Shown: positions 7,180 through 15,611, numbered from the stretch's first letter. The stretch is DNA of 19,183 bases from JAGMES01 sp023128035 (GCA_030627905.1 DAOVRZ010000110.1:1-19183); one strand, 5' to 3'. The notes: generated from the letters alone by a model not told the origin. A program made the numbers and translations.

Positions 7180-7695
7180 ATGATTAGGAAACTATTTTCT
7201 TTGATCAAAAAAGAAGCGTATATTAATTCTTCCACCCTAATTAGATCAGATGAAGCTTCTCGTGAGGATGTTTTCGATCACATTTATGATATAAAAAAAT
7301 TCACTAAATGGTTTAATTTTTTTCCGTTTTGCTGGTTAAGTTTTGATAAAGAAAAATTTGATGTAGGGTGTACTGGAACAATTCGTTTTACGATACCATT
7401 TTTTTACTATAAATTAAAGGTAGTAAAAGTAATACCGAATAAGTCTATTGAATTTATATCGTCAGATGGTCCATTGAAAGGTAATGCTAGTTTTACTTTT
7501 ACTCAAACAGAAGATGGAATAGTATTTGGAGATCCACATCATCTTACTGGACGAAATAAGTTGATTCATTTATATTATTCCATATTTTTAGCACCGAATC
7601 ATATTAAATTTATGAATTGGCGGTATAAAATTTTAAAAAAGAATTTACTTATTGAAACTAAAAAAAGAAAGGGAAATTCTACTTATGAAAAATGA
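7180..7695 (+). CDS. SRPBCC-superfamily protein (polyketide cyclase/lipid-binding-like)
   Basis: A 171-residue protein with the pattern of a START/SRPBCC helix-grip domain: an initial strand (INSSTLIRSDEASREDVFDHI), KFTKWFNFFPF, then strands GTIRFTIPFFYYKLKVVKVI and IEFISSDGPLKGNASFTFTQ, and a C-terminal helix. The family binds hydrophobic ligands in a deep cavity, and members in polyketide clusters act as cyclases or aromatases. No catalytic residues can be assigned here. The ATG at 7180 lies 14 bases after GGAGG (7161-7165). An in-frame ATT at 7174 would be better spaced and may be the real, non-canonical start. Its end overlaps the thioesterase gene by 11 bases. Cyclase function is inferred from context only. 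Confidence 0.65.
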   Translation: MIRKLFSLIKKEAYINSSTLIRSDEASREDVFDHIYDIKKFTKWFNFFPFCWLSFDKEKFDVGCTGTIRFTIPFFYYKLKVVKVIPNKSIEFISSDGPLKGNASFTFTQTEDGIVFGDPHHLTGRNKLIHLYYSIFLAPNHIKFMNWRYKILKKNLLIETKKRKGNSTYEK

Positions 7696-8077
7696 GTATT
7701 CCTTCGAAGTACGAGGTTATGAGTTAGACTCATTTAATCATGTTAATAATGCAGTTTATATAAGATATTTAGAACAAGCCCGTTGGAAATTTTTTAACGA
7801 TACAAAATGGCTTGATTATATGAGAAGCAATTCACTTCAGGCTATAGTCATTGAAACAAATATTAGATATATTAGAGAATTAAATGTATTTGATAAAGCA
7901 GTTGTTAAAAGTAAATGGCATTATGAAGGTGATTATTTGGTAGCTAAACAAGATATCTATTTAGAAGACACAAATAAGAAGGCAGCAAAAGCAATTGTAA
8001 AAATGCTTTTTGTGTCCACCGATAGAATCGTACATGAAATTCCTGATTTCATTACAAATGAATTGGATACGAGGTAA
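7685..8077 (+). CDS. 4HBT-type hotdog acyl thioesterase
   Basis: A 130-residue hotdog-fold thioesterase of the YbgC/4-hydroxybenzoyl-CoA type, which hydrolyses acyl-CoA or acyl-ACP. The signature is ELDSFNHVNNAVYIRYLEQAR (13-33), with Asp15 at the usual catalytic position, His19, the Asn pair 21-22 and Glu30. The length is typical. The ATG at 7685 is preceded by AAAGGG (7668-7673); an upstream TTG at 7652 is less likely. The start lies inside the end of the SRPBCC gene. It would give the free acid that an aldehyde:ferredoxin oxidoreductase needs, a plausible functional link but inference. It could instead be an editing enzyme that removes stalled chains. Confidence 0.85.
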   Translation: MKNEYSFEVRGYELDSFNHVNNAVYIRYLEQARWKFFNDTKWLDYMRSNSLQAIVIETNIRYIRELNVFDKAVVKSKWHYEGDYLVAKQDIYLEDTNKKAAKAIVKMLFVSTDRIVHEIPDFITNELDTR

Positions 8078-8081
8078 TAGT

Positions 8082-8771
8082 ATGATTATAGAAAAAGGAA
8101 AATCTAATCTGCTGATTCAGGATGCTACTGCTTTTTTAAATATCAACAACTTAAATGATATTTTTAAACATAAGGATGTAATTGAAAAAAATATCGTCGA
8201 AGATAAAATTAATGTCTTGCTTATTATTTGGACTGGACAGGATAATGCGCAAACCAATGATCAAAAAGTAGAGTTGTATAAATGGTTAAAATCCCTAATC
8301 GTCCTTACAATTGGAGTAATAAATAACTATTGTTCTGGAGATTTGCTAGAATTATTTATGACATGTGATATCCGTTTGGGTGGAGATAATCTTTCTATCG
8401 AATTTCCTGATGATGAATCGGTATTTATTTTTAATTTTGAAGAGCGTTGCCAATTGCTCATGGGAAATGAACGAAATATAGACGGATATAAGAGTTTACT
8501 CAAAACGACTTTGCATTCGAAGGAGATTTATAAAATAGGGTTAATAAATAAAATTATTGATATGGATGATATGTTAAGTGAAGTAAGAAAATATATATCT
8601 AAATTATTGAAAAATAAGAATATGAATCAAATTAAATCAATATTAAAATGCTTTAAACATTACACACATCTTGGATTGAATCATAATCGAGAATTATTAT
8701 TAGAACAGGAATCTAAACAGTTTTGTGAATTAATTGTTAAAGAATATTATAAAAACGAGGATATGAGATGA
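8082..8771 (+). CDS. Divergent crotonase-like protein 2
   Basis: A 229-residue protein with a recognisable crotonase core that has lost key parts. LLELFMTCDIRL (88-99) matches the second oxyanion segment, and Glu90 sits where the first catalytic Glu lies. Twenty residues later there is Asp110 (FPDDE) instead of the second Glu. The first oxyanion segment, SAGAD in the two neighbouring paralogues, is shortened to TGQDNAQTND. Full hydratase activity is doubtful. It may be a decarboxylase or isomerase variant or a non-catalytic partner. The start at 8082 follows GAGG (8071-8074), five bases after the thioesterase stop. Its stop overlaps the next crotonase start (ATGA), so the two may be made together and form mixed oligomers (inference). 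Confidence 0.75.
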   Translation: MIIEKGKSNLLIQDATAFLNINNLNDIFKHKDVIEKNIVEDKINVLLIIWTGQDNAQTNDQKVELYKWLKSLIVLTIGVINNYCSGDLLELFMTCDIRLGGDNLSIEFPDDESVFIFNFEERCQLLMGNERNIDGYKSLLKTTLHSKEIYKIGLINKIIDMDDMLSEVRKYISKLLKNKNMNQIKSILKCFKHYTHLGLNHNRELLLEQESKQFCELIVKEYYKNEDMR

Positions 8772-9487
8772 AAATTGAATTAAATAAAGTTTATTTTGAA
8801 GAAAAAGATAATATTGGCTATCTTGTTATTAACGATCCCCCTGCTAATAAAACGACTGCTTTGTTTTTAAAAGAACTAATTTTCATGGTTCGTGAGTATA
8901 TTAGTCAGTCTAAGGTCAAGGGAATCATAATAACTGGTAAAGGAAGAACTTATAGTTCAGGAGCTGATGTAGATCAGCTAAAAGAAATTGTCGCCACTCA
9001 AAGTAAACTTGATAGTAATGATAATTTAGTTGGCTATCCCATATGGTATTTGGAAAACCGTGCGACGTTTAATTATTTTAACAGTCTTGACATCCCTGTT
9101 ATAAGTGCTATTAAAGGAATGTGTATTGGATCAGGAATGGAATTAGCTTTATGTAGTCATATCCGTATTTGTAGTAAAAACAGTCTAATGGGTCTTCCAG
9201 AATCAACATTTGGTTTTTTGCCAGGAGTTACTGGTACTTTGAGGGTTCTAGAATTAGTTGGTCTTGGAAAAGCTCTTGAATTGGTGTTTAATGGCGAAAT
9301 CTTATCTGTTGAAGAAGCCATGGAAATAGGCTTAGTTGATGGAATTGTCAGCAAAAAAGAGCTTTTACCGTATTGTGAGGGGTTAATGAAATTTATTCTG
9401 CAAAATGAAAAGATGTATTCAAAGAAATATATCGAAAAGTATATTACCGAATACAATAAAGTTTGTAAGACGTCTAACAACATATGA
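8768..9487 (+). CDS. Enoyl-CoA hydratase/isomerase family protein 3 (crotonase fold)
   Basis: A 239-residue crotonase close in pattern to the one at 6417. It has ITGKGRTYSSGAD (55-67), Glu125 in GSGME and Glu145 in LPES, followed by GFLPGVTGTLR. Both catalytic Glu residues are kept, so hydration or dehydration of a beta-hydroxyacyl/enoyl thioester is expected. It overlaps the divergent crotonase by four bases. Two intact crotonases plus a degenerate one in an operon suggest different chain lengths or a second reaction such as isomerisation or beta-branch processing (inference). The KASIII-like gene starts 12 bases after its stop. Confidence 0.9.
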   Translation: MKIELNKVYFEEKDNIGYLVINDPPANKTTALFLKELIFMVREYISQSKVKGIIITGKGRTYSSGADVDQLKEIVATQSKLDSNDNLVGYPIWYLENRATFNYFNSLDIPVISAIKGMCIGSGMELALCSHIRICSKNSLMGLPESTFGFLPGVTGTLRVLELVGLGKALELVFNGEILSVEEAMEIGLVDGIVSKKELLPYCEGLMKFILQNEKMYSKKYIEKYITEYNKVCKTSNNI

Positions 9488-9499
9488 GGAGGGAATATT

Positions 9500-10615
9500 A
9501 TGGAGAAAAATGTAATGCTCCGTGGGACAAGTGCATATCTTCCAGGTGAACCTATAAAATTTGAAGAAATTAACGATTATCTTGGCAAATTTACTAACGC
9601 GCCTGAGAAAATTATGAAGTGGATAGATCGAATTCAACCTATAATGCAAGAAATGCTTGGAGTTGATTATTGTCATTACGCATTTAATAATAAGACTAGG
9701 ACTTTTGATGAAGATAATTTAAGTTTATCTGTAAAAGCTGGTAAGTTAGCATTAGAAGATGCAGGTCTTGAAGCTAAGGATATTGATCTTTTAGTGTATG
9801 CGGGTGCGTATTCTCATCAAATGCCTCCGATTTCAACAAGAATACAAGAAGAATTAGGCATTGATATTTGTGGTGAATTTCATATTCATTCCAATTGTAC
9901 ATCTATTTATAAAGCTATTAAATTAGCTCATTCACTTTTAAAATCTGGAGAGTATAAGAATGCCTTGGTTGTTTCTTCAAACATTTCAAGCTCTTGCTTT
10001 ATTCCAGAGTTTTATAACCAAGAGAAAGTTACTAAAGAAGATATCTTTTTGCGCTGGTATCTATGTGATGGCGCTGGAGCTTTCGTTTTATCAGCTGTAG
10101 ATGAAAAGAAAACTGGTTTTTTCTTAGAAAATACCTATATTGAGTCTGCTGGAGGAAATAAAGCTTCAGCAATGGGTAATAATTATCCTTACCATTACAA
10201 TAATCCTTTGGTTGACTATGAAAATGGTAATCATCATGTAAGGCAGATTTATTTAAATAAAATGCGTGAATTTGCGTTTGACGAAAATGGTTATACAATT
10301 TTTTATAATGCATTAAAGAGAATGATTGATATCCAGAAGCTTGACCTCTCTACCCTGAAGTATTTTGTAGTAAATATGCCATCTAAAGCTGTTTGTGAAC
10401 ATATCAAACAAGAATGTGTTGAATTAGATATCCCTGAAGATAAATTCCACATTGCAATTCAAGATACTGGTTATACAGGACCACCTGCTGCTTTAATTTC
10501 TATTCACAATTTGTTAAAAGAAAATAGCTTCAAGAATGATGATTTAGTATTTAGTTTTGTAATGGAAGTAAGTAAGTTTATGCAAGCTGGATTTACTCTA
10601 CGATATGCTGAATAA
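9500..10615 (+). CDS. FabH-like (KASIII) thiolase-fold enzyme lacking catalytic His and Asn
   Basis: A 371-residue thiolase-fold protein of the beta-ketoacyl-ACP synthase III type. The nucleophile Cys133 stands in HSNCTSIYKA, where FabH has AAACAGFTYA. The FabH HQAN motif reads NMPS (292-295), so the catalytic His is Asn292. The later GNTSAAS motif reads GYTGPPA, so the catalytic Asn is Tyr325. The rest of the C-terminal half aligns with FabH without gaps over these motifs. Decarboxylative condensation needs His and Asn, so the enzyme more likely moves an acyl group through Cys133 (starter loading, ester formation) or catalyses another carbon-carbon step. GAGGAGGG precedes the ATG. The family is sure; the reaction is unknown. 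Confidence 0.85.
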   Translation: MEKNVMLRGTSAYLPGEPIKFEEINDYLGKFTNAPEKIMKWIDRIQPIMQEMLGVDYCHYAFNNKTRTFDEDNLSLSVKAGKLALEDAGLEAKDIDLLVYAGAYSHQMPPISTRIQEELGIDICGEFHIHSNCTSIYKAIKLAHSLLKSGEYKNALVVSSNISSSCFIPEFYNQEKVTKEDIFLRWYLCDGAGAFVLSAVDEKKTGFFLENTYIESAGGNKASAMGNNYPYHYNNPLVDYENGNHHVRQIYLNKMREFAFDENGYTIFYNALKRMIDIQKLDLSTLKYFVVNMPSKAVCEHIKQECVELDIPEDKFHIAIQDTGYTGPPAALISIHNLLKENSFKNDDLVFSFVMEVSKFMQAGFTLRYAE

Positions 10616-10627
10616 TATGGAGTTACT

Positions 10628-10691
10628 CTTACCAAAGCCCAATTGCTAATTTGTAAAGCATGTTATTAATTGATTTAAGGGCTTTGGTAAG
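10628..10691 (+). repeat. Perfect 13-bp inverted repeat with 38-base loop
   Basis: CTTACCAAAGCCC (10628-10640) and GGGCTTTGGTAAG (10679-10691) pair without a mismatch and can extend by a T-G and a C-G pair. The loop holds a minor CAATT/AATTG pairing. It lies 12 bases after the KASIII-like stop and about 65 bases before the radical SAM start. No T-run follows, so it is not an ordinary terminator. A transcript-stabilising or processing hairpin inside the operon fits, as does a small mobile-element remnant. Confidence 0.8.
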
Positions 10692-10757
10692 GGAAAATAA
10701 TTTGAAAAATAATGAACTAAGTCCGACACTAATATTAATATAAGTGAGGGGAATAAA

Positions 10758-12152
10758 ATGAATATTTTGCTTGTAAACCCACAGATTCCTTATAAGTTTA
10801 GAATGTTTGAATATGCGGATGAAGAAGGAAGGAAAGCGATTTCAAAACGAACATTAGTAGGACCACCTTTAGCATTAAATGAATTGGCAGCAATGTTTCC
10901 TAATGAAAATGTTGTTATTCTTGATCAAAAAGCTGAACTTGATGCAGATCATAGTTATGATCACATAGAGGGACTTAGTAAAGAAATTAACGATTTTAAA
11001 CCTGATATTGTTGCTTTTACTTGTTTAACTGCTCAATATAATTCTGTACTAAAATCATTGGAAATTGTAAAACAAATTAATAACAAAATTCTAATCGTTA
11101 TGGGCGGGATTCATGTTACTGCATGTCCTGAAGGATTCATTGGCTCAAAAGTTGATATACTAACTGTTGGTCACGGAAAATCAAGTTTTTATCAAATAGT
11201 TCAAGAGTTTAAAAAGAATAGAGAAAATGCAGATTATTCAAAAATACCTGGTCTTGCTATAAATAGAGGAAACAGCCTTTATTATACTAAATCTTTAAGT
11301 GAAATAAGTTATAAAGAATTCAAAGAAAATTATTTATTTGATACTGTTATACCTGATAGATCTTTGACTGATAAATATAAATATATTATTCCTCAAATGA
11401 AAAAAGAGATTACTTACTTAAGTACTTCTCAAGGATGTACACATAAATGTAATTTTTGTTATATATGGCAAATGTTAAATGGTCGATATTATTCTAGAAG
11501 TGTAGATTCTGTCATTGAAGAAATAAAATTATTAGATAAATATCCTATAATTCGTTTTTGTGATGCTCATACTTTTGGGAATATTCATGCAGCAAGAGAA
11601 TTGTTTACCAGAATTATTGAAGAAGGATTGGATGAGCATTACTATGTTGCTGATGTAAGAACAGATACAGTAATAAAACATCCTGAACTCATGCAATTAG
11701 CGGCAAAAGCTGGATTGAAGGTAACAATTTGCGGTCTTGAGGCTACAAGTGATGAGGAACTTAAAAAATACGGTAAAGATAATTCCATTGAAAATACTAA
11801 AATAGCACTAAAAATATTAAATGAAGCTGGCATTAATGTAAACGGAAACTATATTGTCCGTCCAGATTATGATGAAAAAGATTTTGAGAGAATGGGTCGT
11901 TTTGTTGAGGAAAATCCAATTTATCACTCAGGCTTCACTATTTTAACACCGTTCCCTGGAACAGAACAATGGGAACAATTAAAGGATGAAATAGTTATTA
12001 CAGATTTTGATTATTATAATCTAACTAATGCTGTTACAAAAACAAAACTTTCAGAACGAGATTTTTATGCTAAGCTTACAGAACTGTACAAGACAAGTGG
12101 AAAAGCAACTCAAAAGTTTTTCTCTATCTATGGAAATTCCTTGGGATTATAA
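10758..12152 (+). CDS. B12-binding radical SAM enzyme
   Basis: A 464-residue class B-type radical SAM protein. Residues 1 to about 150 form a cobalamin-binding Rossmann-like domain (VNPQIP, LVGPPLALNELAA, DIVAFTCLT, VMGGIHVTACPE); I see no DxHxxG motif, which many members of this class also lack. The radical SAM core carries CTHKCNFC with Cys227, Cys231 and Cys234 as [4Fe-4S] ligands, followed by aromatic YIW. Members methylate unactivated carbons or carry out rearrangements and cyclisations. Here it probably alters the acyl chain or sugar product, which cannot be decided from sequence. GAGGGG precedes the ATG. The upstream gap of 142 bases holds the 13-bp inverted repeat, so this may be a separately controlled segment. 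Confidence 0.9.
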   Translation: MNILLVNPQIPYKFRMFEYADEEGRKAISKRTLVGPPLALNELAAMFPNENVVILDQKAELDADHSYDHIEGLSKEINDFKPDIVAFTCLTAQYNSVLKSLEIVKQINNKILIVMGGIHVTACPEGFIGSKVDILTVGHGKSSFYQIVQEFKKNRENADYSKIPGLAINRGNSLYYTKSLSEISYKEFKENYLFDTVIPDRSLTDKYKYIIPQMKKEITYLSTSQGCTHKCNFCYIWQMLNGRYYSRSVDSVIEEIKLLDKYPIIRFCDAHTFGNIHAARELFTRIIEEGLDEHYYVADVRTDTVIKHPELMQLAAKAGLKVTICGLEATSDEELKKYGKDNSIENTKIALKILNEAGINVNGNYIVRPDYDEKDFERMGRFVEENPIYHSGFTILTPFPGTEQWEQLKDEIVITDFDYYNLTNAVTKTKLSERDFYAKLTELYKTSGKATQKFFSIYGNSLGL

Positions 12153-12175
12153 ATTTCTCAGGAGGGAGTTGAAAT

Positions 12176-13318
12176 ATGCAAATAGGAATTATTGGAGAAG
12201 GAAAGATGGGAAGAGAAATATTTAATCACTTTTTCCAGTATTATGATAACCTTGTTTTGAAATGTAAGAATTCTGAAGATGTCGAAAAATTAACTGCGTC
12301 AATTGAAAAACAATTACGGAAAATGCGAAAACGAGGTTATATAACAGATGCTGCATATGAAAAAAAGATGGAATCTTTCATTGTTTCAAGTGATTTATCT
12401 TTTTTAGAAAACTGTGATCTTGTTATTGAATCAGTTTTTGAAGATAGAGAACTTAAAAAAGAAATTTTTCAAGAGATAGAATCTATTGTAAAACCAGAGT
12501 GTATTTTGGCAACGAATACTTCTTCGATACCATTGAAAGTTATCTTTGAAAAATGTAATAAAAAAGATCGATGTCTAGGACTACATTTCTTTTATCCTAT
12601 AAAGATTACAAAGACTGTTGAGATTAATAAAACGAAATTTACTGGACAAAAATATATCGATATAGTTAAAGATTTAATAACAAAGGTTGATAAGAGTATC
12701 CTTGAGCTTAAAGAAGAAGCAAATATGATTTTGTCTAATATGCTTTTAACTATGATATCTCAAATCTATTTAATCTATGAAGAGAAATATTTAACAATCG
12801 AAGAAATCGATAAGGTGTTAAAAGATAATCTGATGACCTATGGATTATTTGAAATTATTGATTCTACTGGTATAAATATTATTCTTCAAAGTTTTGATAA
12901 TTTTATGAATGATCGTTATAGGAATCTTTACACTCCATTTTATATTTTAGGCAAAAAATTGATGGAAGAGGCCTATCAAGGAGGGCCAGGAAATAAAGGT
13001 CTTTTAGACTATGAGAAAGAACATCCAGTAGATCTTCAAAAAATTGAAGAAACTGAGTTAGATGATTATAAACAAAATATTGTATTAAGGTTACAGAGCT
13101 TGCTTATCAATGAACTAGCTTTCTTAATACATAATGGTTATGTTAAAAAAGATGAAATTAAAGAAGCTGTTCAGGAAGTTTTGGGATTATCTGAAGATCC
13201 AATTAGTATGTTTAAACGAGTGGGGAAAGAAAAAATTATGAGTTGTCTTTCAGAGAGTTACCAAAAAAAGCAAGATCCTCTTTATCAACTAATGGATTTA
13301 TCTTCTGTTATTAATTAA
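12176..13318 (+). CDS. 3-hydroxyacyl-CoA dehydrogenase family protein with two C-terminal domains
   Basis: An NAD(H)-dependent beta-hydroxyacyl dehydrogenase of 380 residues. The Rossmann motif is GIIGEGKMG (4-12). The catalytic set is complete: TNTSS (113-117), His137 in GLHFFYP, Glu149 and Asn188. Single-domain relatives have about 285-300 residues. The excess, from about 290, looks like a second helical C-terminal domain (LLINELAFLIHNGYVKKDEI, then EDPISMFKRVG), the arrangement of the FadB dehydrogenase part. With no FabG-type reductase in the window, it may reduce beta-keto intermediates in reverse (inference). GGAGGGAG lies just before the ATG, 24 bases after the radical SAM stop. Confidence 0.88.
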   Translation: MQIGIIGEGKMGREIFNHFFQYYDNLVLKCKNSEDVEKLTASIEKQLRKMRKRGYITDAAYEKKMESFIVSSDLSFLENCDLVIESVFEDRELKKEIFQEIESIVKPECILATNTSSIPLKVIFEKCNKKDRCLGLHFFYPIKITKTVEINKTKFTGQKYIDIVKDLITKVDKSILELKEEANMILSNMLLTMISQIYLIYEEKYLTIEEIDKVLKDNLMTYGLFEIIDSTGINIILQSFDNFMNDRYRNLYTPFYILGKKLMEEAYQGGPGNKGLLDYEKEHPVDLQKIEETELDDYKQNIVLRLQSLLINELAFLIHNGYVKKDEIKEAVQEVLGLSEDPISMFKRVGKEKIMSCLSESYQKKQDPLYQLMDLSSVIN

Positions 13319-13351
13319 TATTTGTAGGTATTTTAAAGGAGGGGAAAGTAA

Positions 13352-14572
13352 ATGAGTAGTGAGAATAAAACTGTTATTACTGGACTAGGGATGGTGACTG
13401 CACTTGGTGCAAATGTAAAGACAACTTGGGATAATTTAGTAGCGGGTCGGCCTGGTGTTAAAAGAATATCTTTGTTTGATCCAAGTGAATTAGAAACTCA
13501 GATTGCTGCAGAGGTTGGCCCAGAATTCGAGGAAGTTGCTAAAAAGATAATTCCACGAAGAGATAGAAAAAAAATGACTAGGACAACGAGAATGGCAATG
13601 GTTGCAGTAGATGAAGCCATTAAGAATAGTGGTATCGATTTTGATAATTATGATAGAACTCGAATTGCAGTAATTATGGGTGTAATCACTACTGCATATA
13701 ATGATGTAGAGCGAAACCAATCAGAGTCTCATATTATTGTTAAATCTATGCCAAATGCACCAAGTGCTTGGATAACTATCCAGTATGGTTTGGAAGGGCC
13801 TAATTTTAATGTTTCTACAGCTTGTGCTACCTCTGCATACGCTATTGGATTAGGCCATCAAATGATTAAATCAGGTATTGCGGATGTTGTTATTGCAGGC
13901 GGGACTGATTCGCATATTGATCCTGAGTACATAAGAGGTTTTAATCAAATATTGGCTATGTCTTCTAGAAATGACTCCCCGGAAACAGCATGCCGCCCTT
14001 TTAGCAGTACACGGGATGGCTTCGTAATGGGCGAAGGTGCTGGGGTAGTGGTACTGGAATCAGAAAAAAGTGCTCGTGAGAGAAATGCAGAAATATACGT
14101 CGAACTTGCCGGGTATGCACTTACAAGTGAAGCGACTGATGTTGTTGCTCCTAAAGAAAATGGGGTTGGAATGGCAAAAACTATGAGAATGGCTTTGGCT
14201 GATGCAGGAGTAAATTGTGATGAAATTGATTATATTAATGCACACGGAACATCTACCAATTTAAATGATAAATATGAAACATTTGGTATAAAAGAATGTT
14301 TTGGTGAAAGAGCAAAAGAATTAGCTATATCTTCATCAAAATCAATGCATGGACATACCCTTGGTGCTGCTGGAGTTATTGAAGGTATTGTAACTATATT
14401 AAGTATGCGTAATAATATGGTTACACCAACCATTAATCTGAATGATCCTGATCCTGAATTAGATCTTGATTTTGTTCCAAATCAAGCTAGAGAAATGAAT
14501 ATTCGCGCAGCTTTGTCAAACTCATTTGGTTTTGGTGGACATAATGCTACATTAGTTTTCAAAAAATATTAA
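13352..14572 (+). CDS. FabF-like beta-ketoacyl-ACP synthase II
   Basis: A 406-residue ketosynthase that extends ACP-bound chains by decarboxylative condensation. All catalytic residues are visible: Cys158 in STACATSA, His298 in INAHGTST, Lys330 and His335 in KSMHGHTLGAAG. The length matches FabF. No chain-length factor or second ketosynthase is in the window, so it is probably a homodimer. It is the only complete condensing enzyme here and the likely chain builder. AAAGGAGGGG precedes the ATG. It could be a copy of the primary fatty acid enzyme, but its place among tailoring and sugar genes argues for a dedicated role. Confidence 0.93.
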   Translation: MSSENKTVITGLGMVTALGANVKTTWDNLVAGRPGVKRISLFDPSELETQIAAEVGPEFEEVAKKIIPRRDRKKMTRTTRMAMVAVDEAIKNSGIDFDNYDRTRIAVIMGVITTAYNDVERNQSESHIIVKSMPNAPSAWITIQYGLEGPNFNVSTACATSAYAIGLGHQMIKSGIADVVIAGGTDSHIDPEYIRGFNQILAMSSRNDSPETACRPFSSTRDGFVMGEGAGVVVLESEKSARERNAEIYVELAGYALTSEATDVVAPKENGVGMAKTMRMALADAGVNCDEIDYINAHGTSTNLNDKYETFGIKECFGERAKELAISSSKSMHGHTLGAAGVIEGIVTILSMRNNMVTPTINLNDPDPELDLDFVPNQAREMNIRAALSNSFGFGGHNATLVFKKY

Positions 14573-14594
14573 ATTGAAGGTGGATGTGATTAAA

Positions 14595-15611
14595 ATGAGA
14601 CAATATTTAATTACCGGTGGTGCAGGTTTTATCGGTTCAAATTTTGTTCGTTATCTTTACAATCATGAAGAGAATATTAATGTTAGAGTTTTAGATAAAT
14701 TAACCTATTCTGGGAATATGGACAATCTTGCAGAATTTGTTGATAGAGATGATTTTGAATTTATTCATGGGGATATTTGTGATGATAATGTAGTTAAACT
14801 TGCAATGCAGGGTGTCAATGTTGTAGTTAATTTTGCTGCTGAAGTTGCTGTGGATCGTTCTATTCAAGATAAACAATCTTTTCTTAAAACTGATGTTCTT
14901 GGGGTTCATGTTCTTCTGGAAAATGCATTAGCCAATAAGAATTCAATTGAACGGTTTATTCAAATCTCAACAGATGAGGTATATGGTCAGATTTTAGAGG
15001 GTAGTTTTACTGAAAAATCTGAATTAAAACCTCGCAATCCATATTCTGCATCAAAACTAGGTGGTGAACGGTTAGCTTATAGTTATTTTGCAACTTTTGA
15101 ACTACCTGTTATCATCACTCGTGCTTCAAATAATTATGGTTCTTGGGCGTATCCAGAAAAAGTAATTCCTCTTTTTATAACAAATTTAGTTGATGGATTG
15201 CAAGTGCCAATTTTCGGGGAAGGAAATCAGATCAGAGATTGGTTATATGTAGATGACCACTGTAGTGCTATTTATCACTTAGTACACAATGGTGAAAACG
15301 GTGAGGTTTATAATATTGGTGGTAATCAGGAATGCACCAATTTAGAATTAACTAAAATGATTTTAGAATTAGTCGGTAAAAATGAATCATGTATCAAATA
15401 TGTAGCTGATAGACCAGGTCATGACCTTAGATATAGTTTGGACATTAGTAAAATGAAAAGTACTGGTTGGAAACCAGAATATGATTTGGAAACAGGGCTT
15501 AAAAAGACAGTAGAATGGTATGTCAATCATCCTGAATATTGGAGAAAATTAAAAGACAATATGGACAAAAGATATATTAAAGGGTTCTGGGGAAACAAAA
15601 AAAGCGATTAG
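14595..15611 (+). CDS. rfbB: dTDP-glucose 4,6-dehydratase
   Basis: An extended short-chain dehydrogenase of 338 residues that turns dTDP-glucose into dTDP-4-keto-6-deoxyglucose, the branch point to rhamnose and other deoxysugars. It shows the NAD motif GGAGFIGS (8-15), the TDE catalytic triplet in STDEVYG (126-128) and YSASK with Tyr150 and Lys154. VDRSIQDKQSFLKTDVLG is typical of RmlB. The ATG at 14595 follows AAGGTGG (14577-14583); an upstream TTG at 14574 is less likely. It begins 22 bases after the ketosynthase stop. Together with the nucleotidyltransferase and glycosyltransferase that follow, it forms a deoxysugar module. No epimerase or 4-reductase gene is in the window. Confidence 0.92.
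   Translation: MRQYLITGGAGFIGSNFVRYLYNHEENINVRVLDKLTYSGNMDNLAEFVDRDDFEFIHGDICDDNVVKLAMQGVNVVVNFAAEVAVDRSIQDKQSFLKTDVLGVHVLLENALANKNSIERFIQISTDEVYGQILEGSFTEKSELKPRNPYSASKLGGERLAYSYFATFELPVIITRASNNYGSWAYPEKVIPLFITNLVDGLQVPIFGEGNQIRDWLYVDDHCSAIYHLVHNGENGEVYNIGGNQECTNLELTKMILELVGKNESCIKYVADRPGHDLRYSLDISKMKSTGWKPEYDLETGLKKTVEWYVNHPEYWRKLKDNMDKRYIKGFWGNKKSD

Noticed and set aside
9500..10615. Possible HMG-CoA synthase-like enzyme of a beta-branching cassette
   Set aside because: The length and motifs follow FabH more closely, and the catalytic His that HMG-CoA synthases need is not seen. It is kept only as a remote alternative.
13352..14572. FabF-like protein as a chain-length factor or inactive ketosynthase
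   Set aside because: Cys158, His298, Lys330 and His335 are all present, so it should be an active condensing enzyme.
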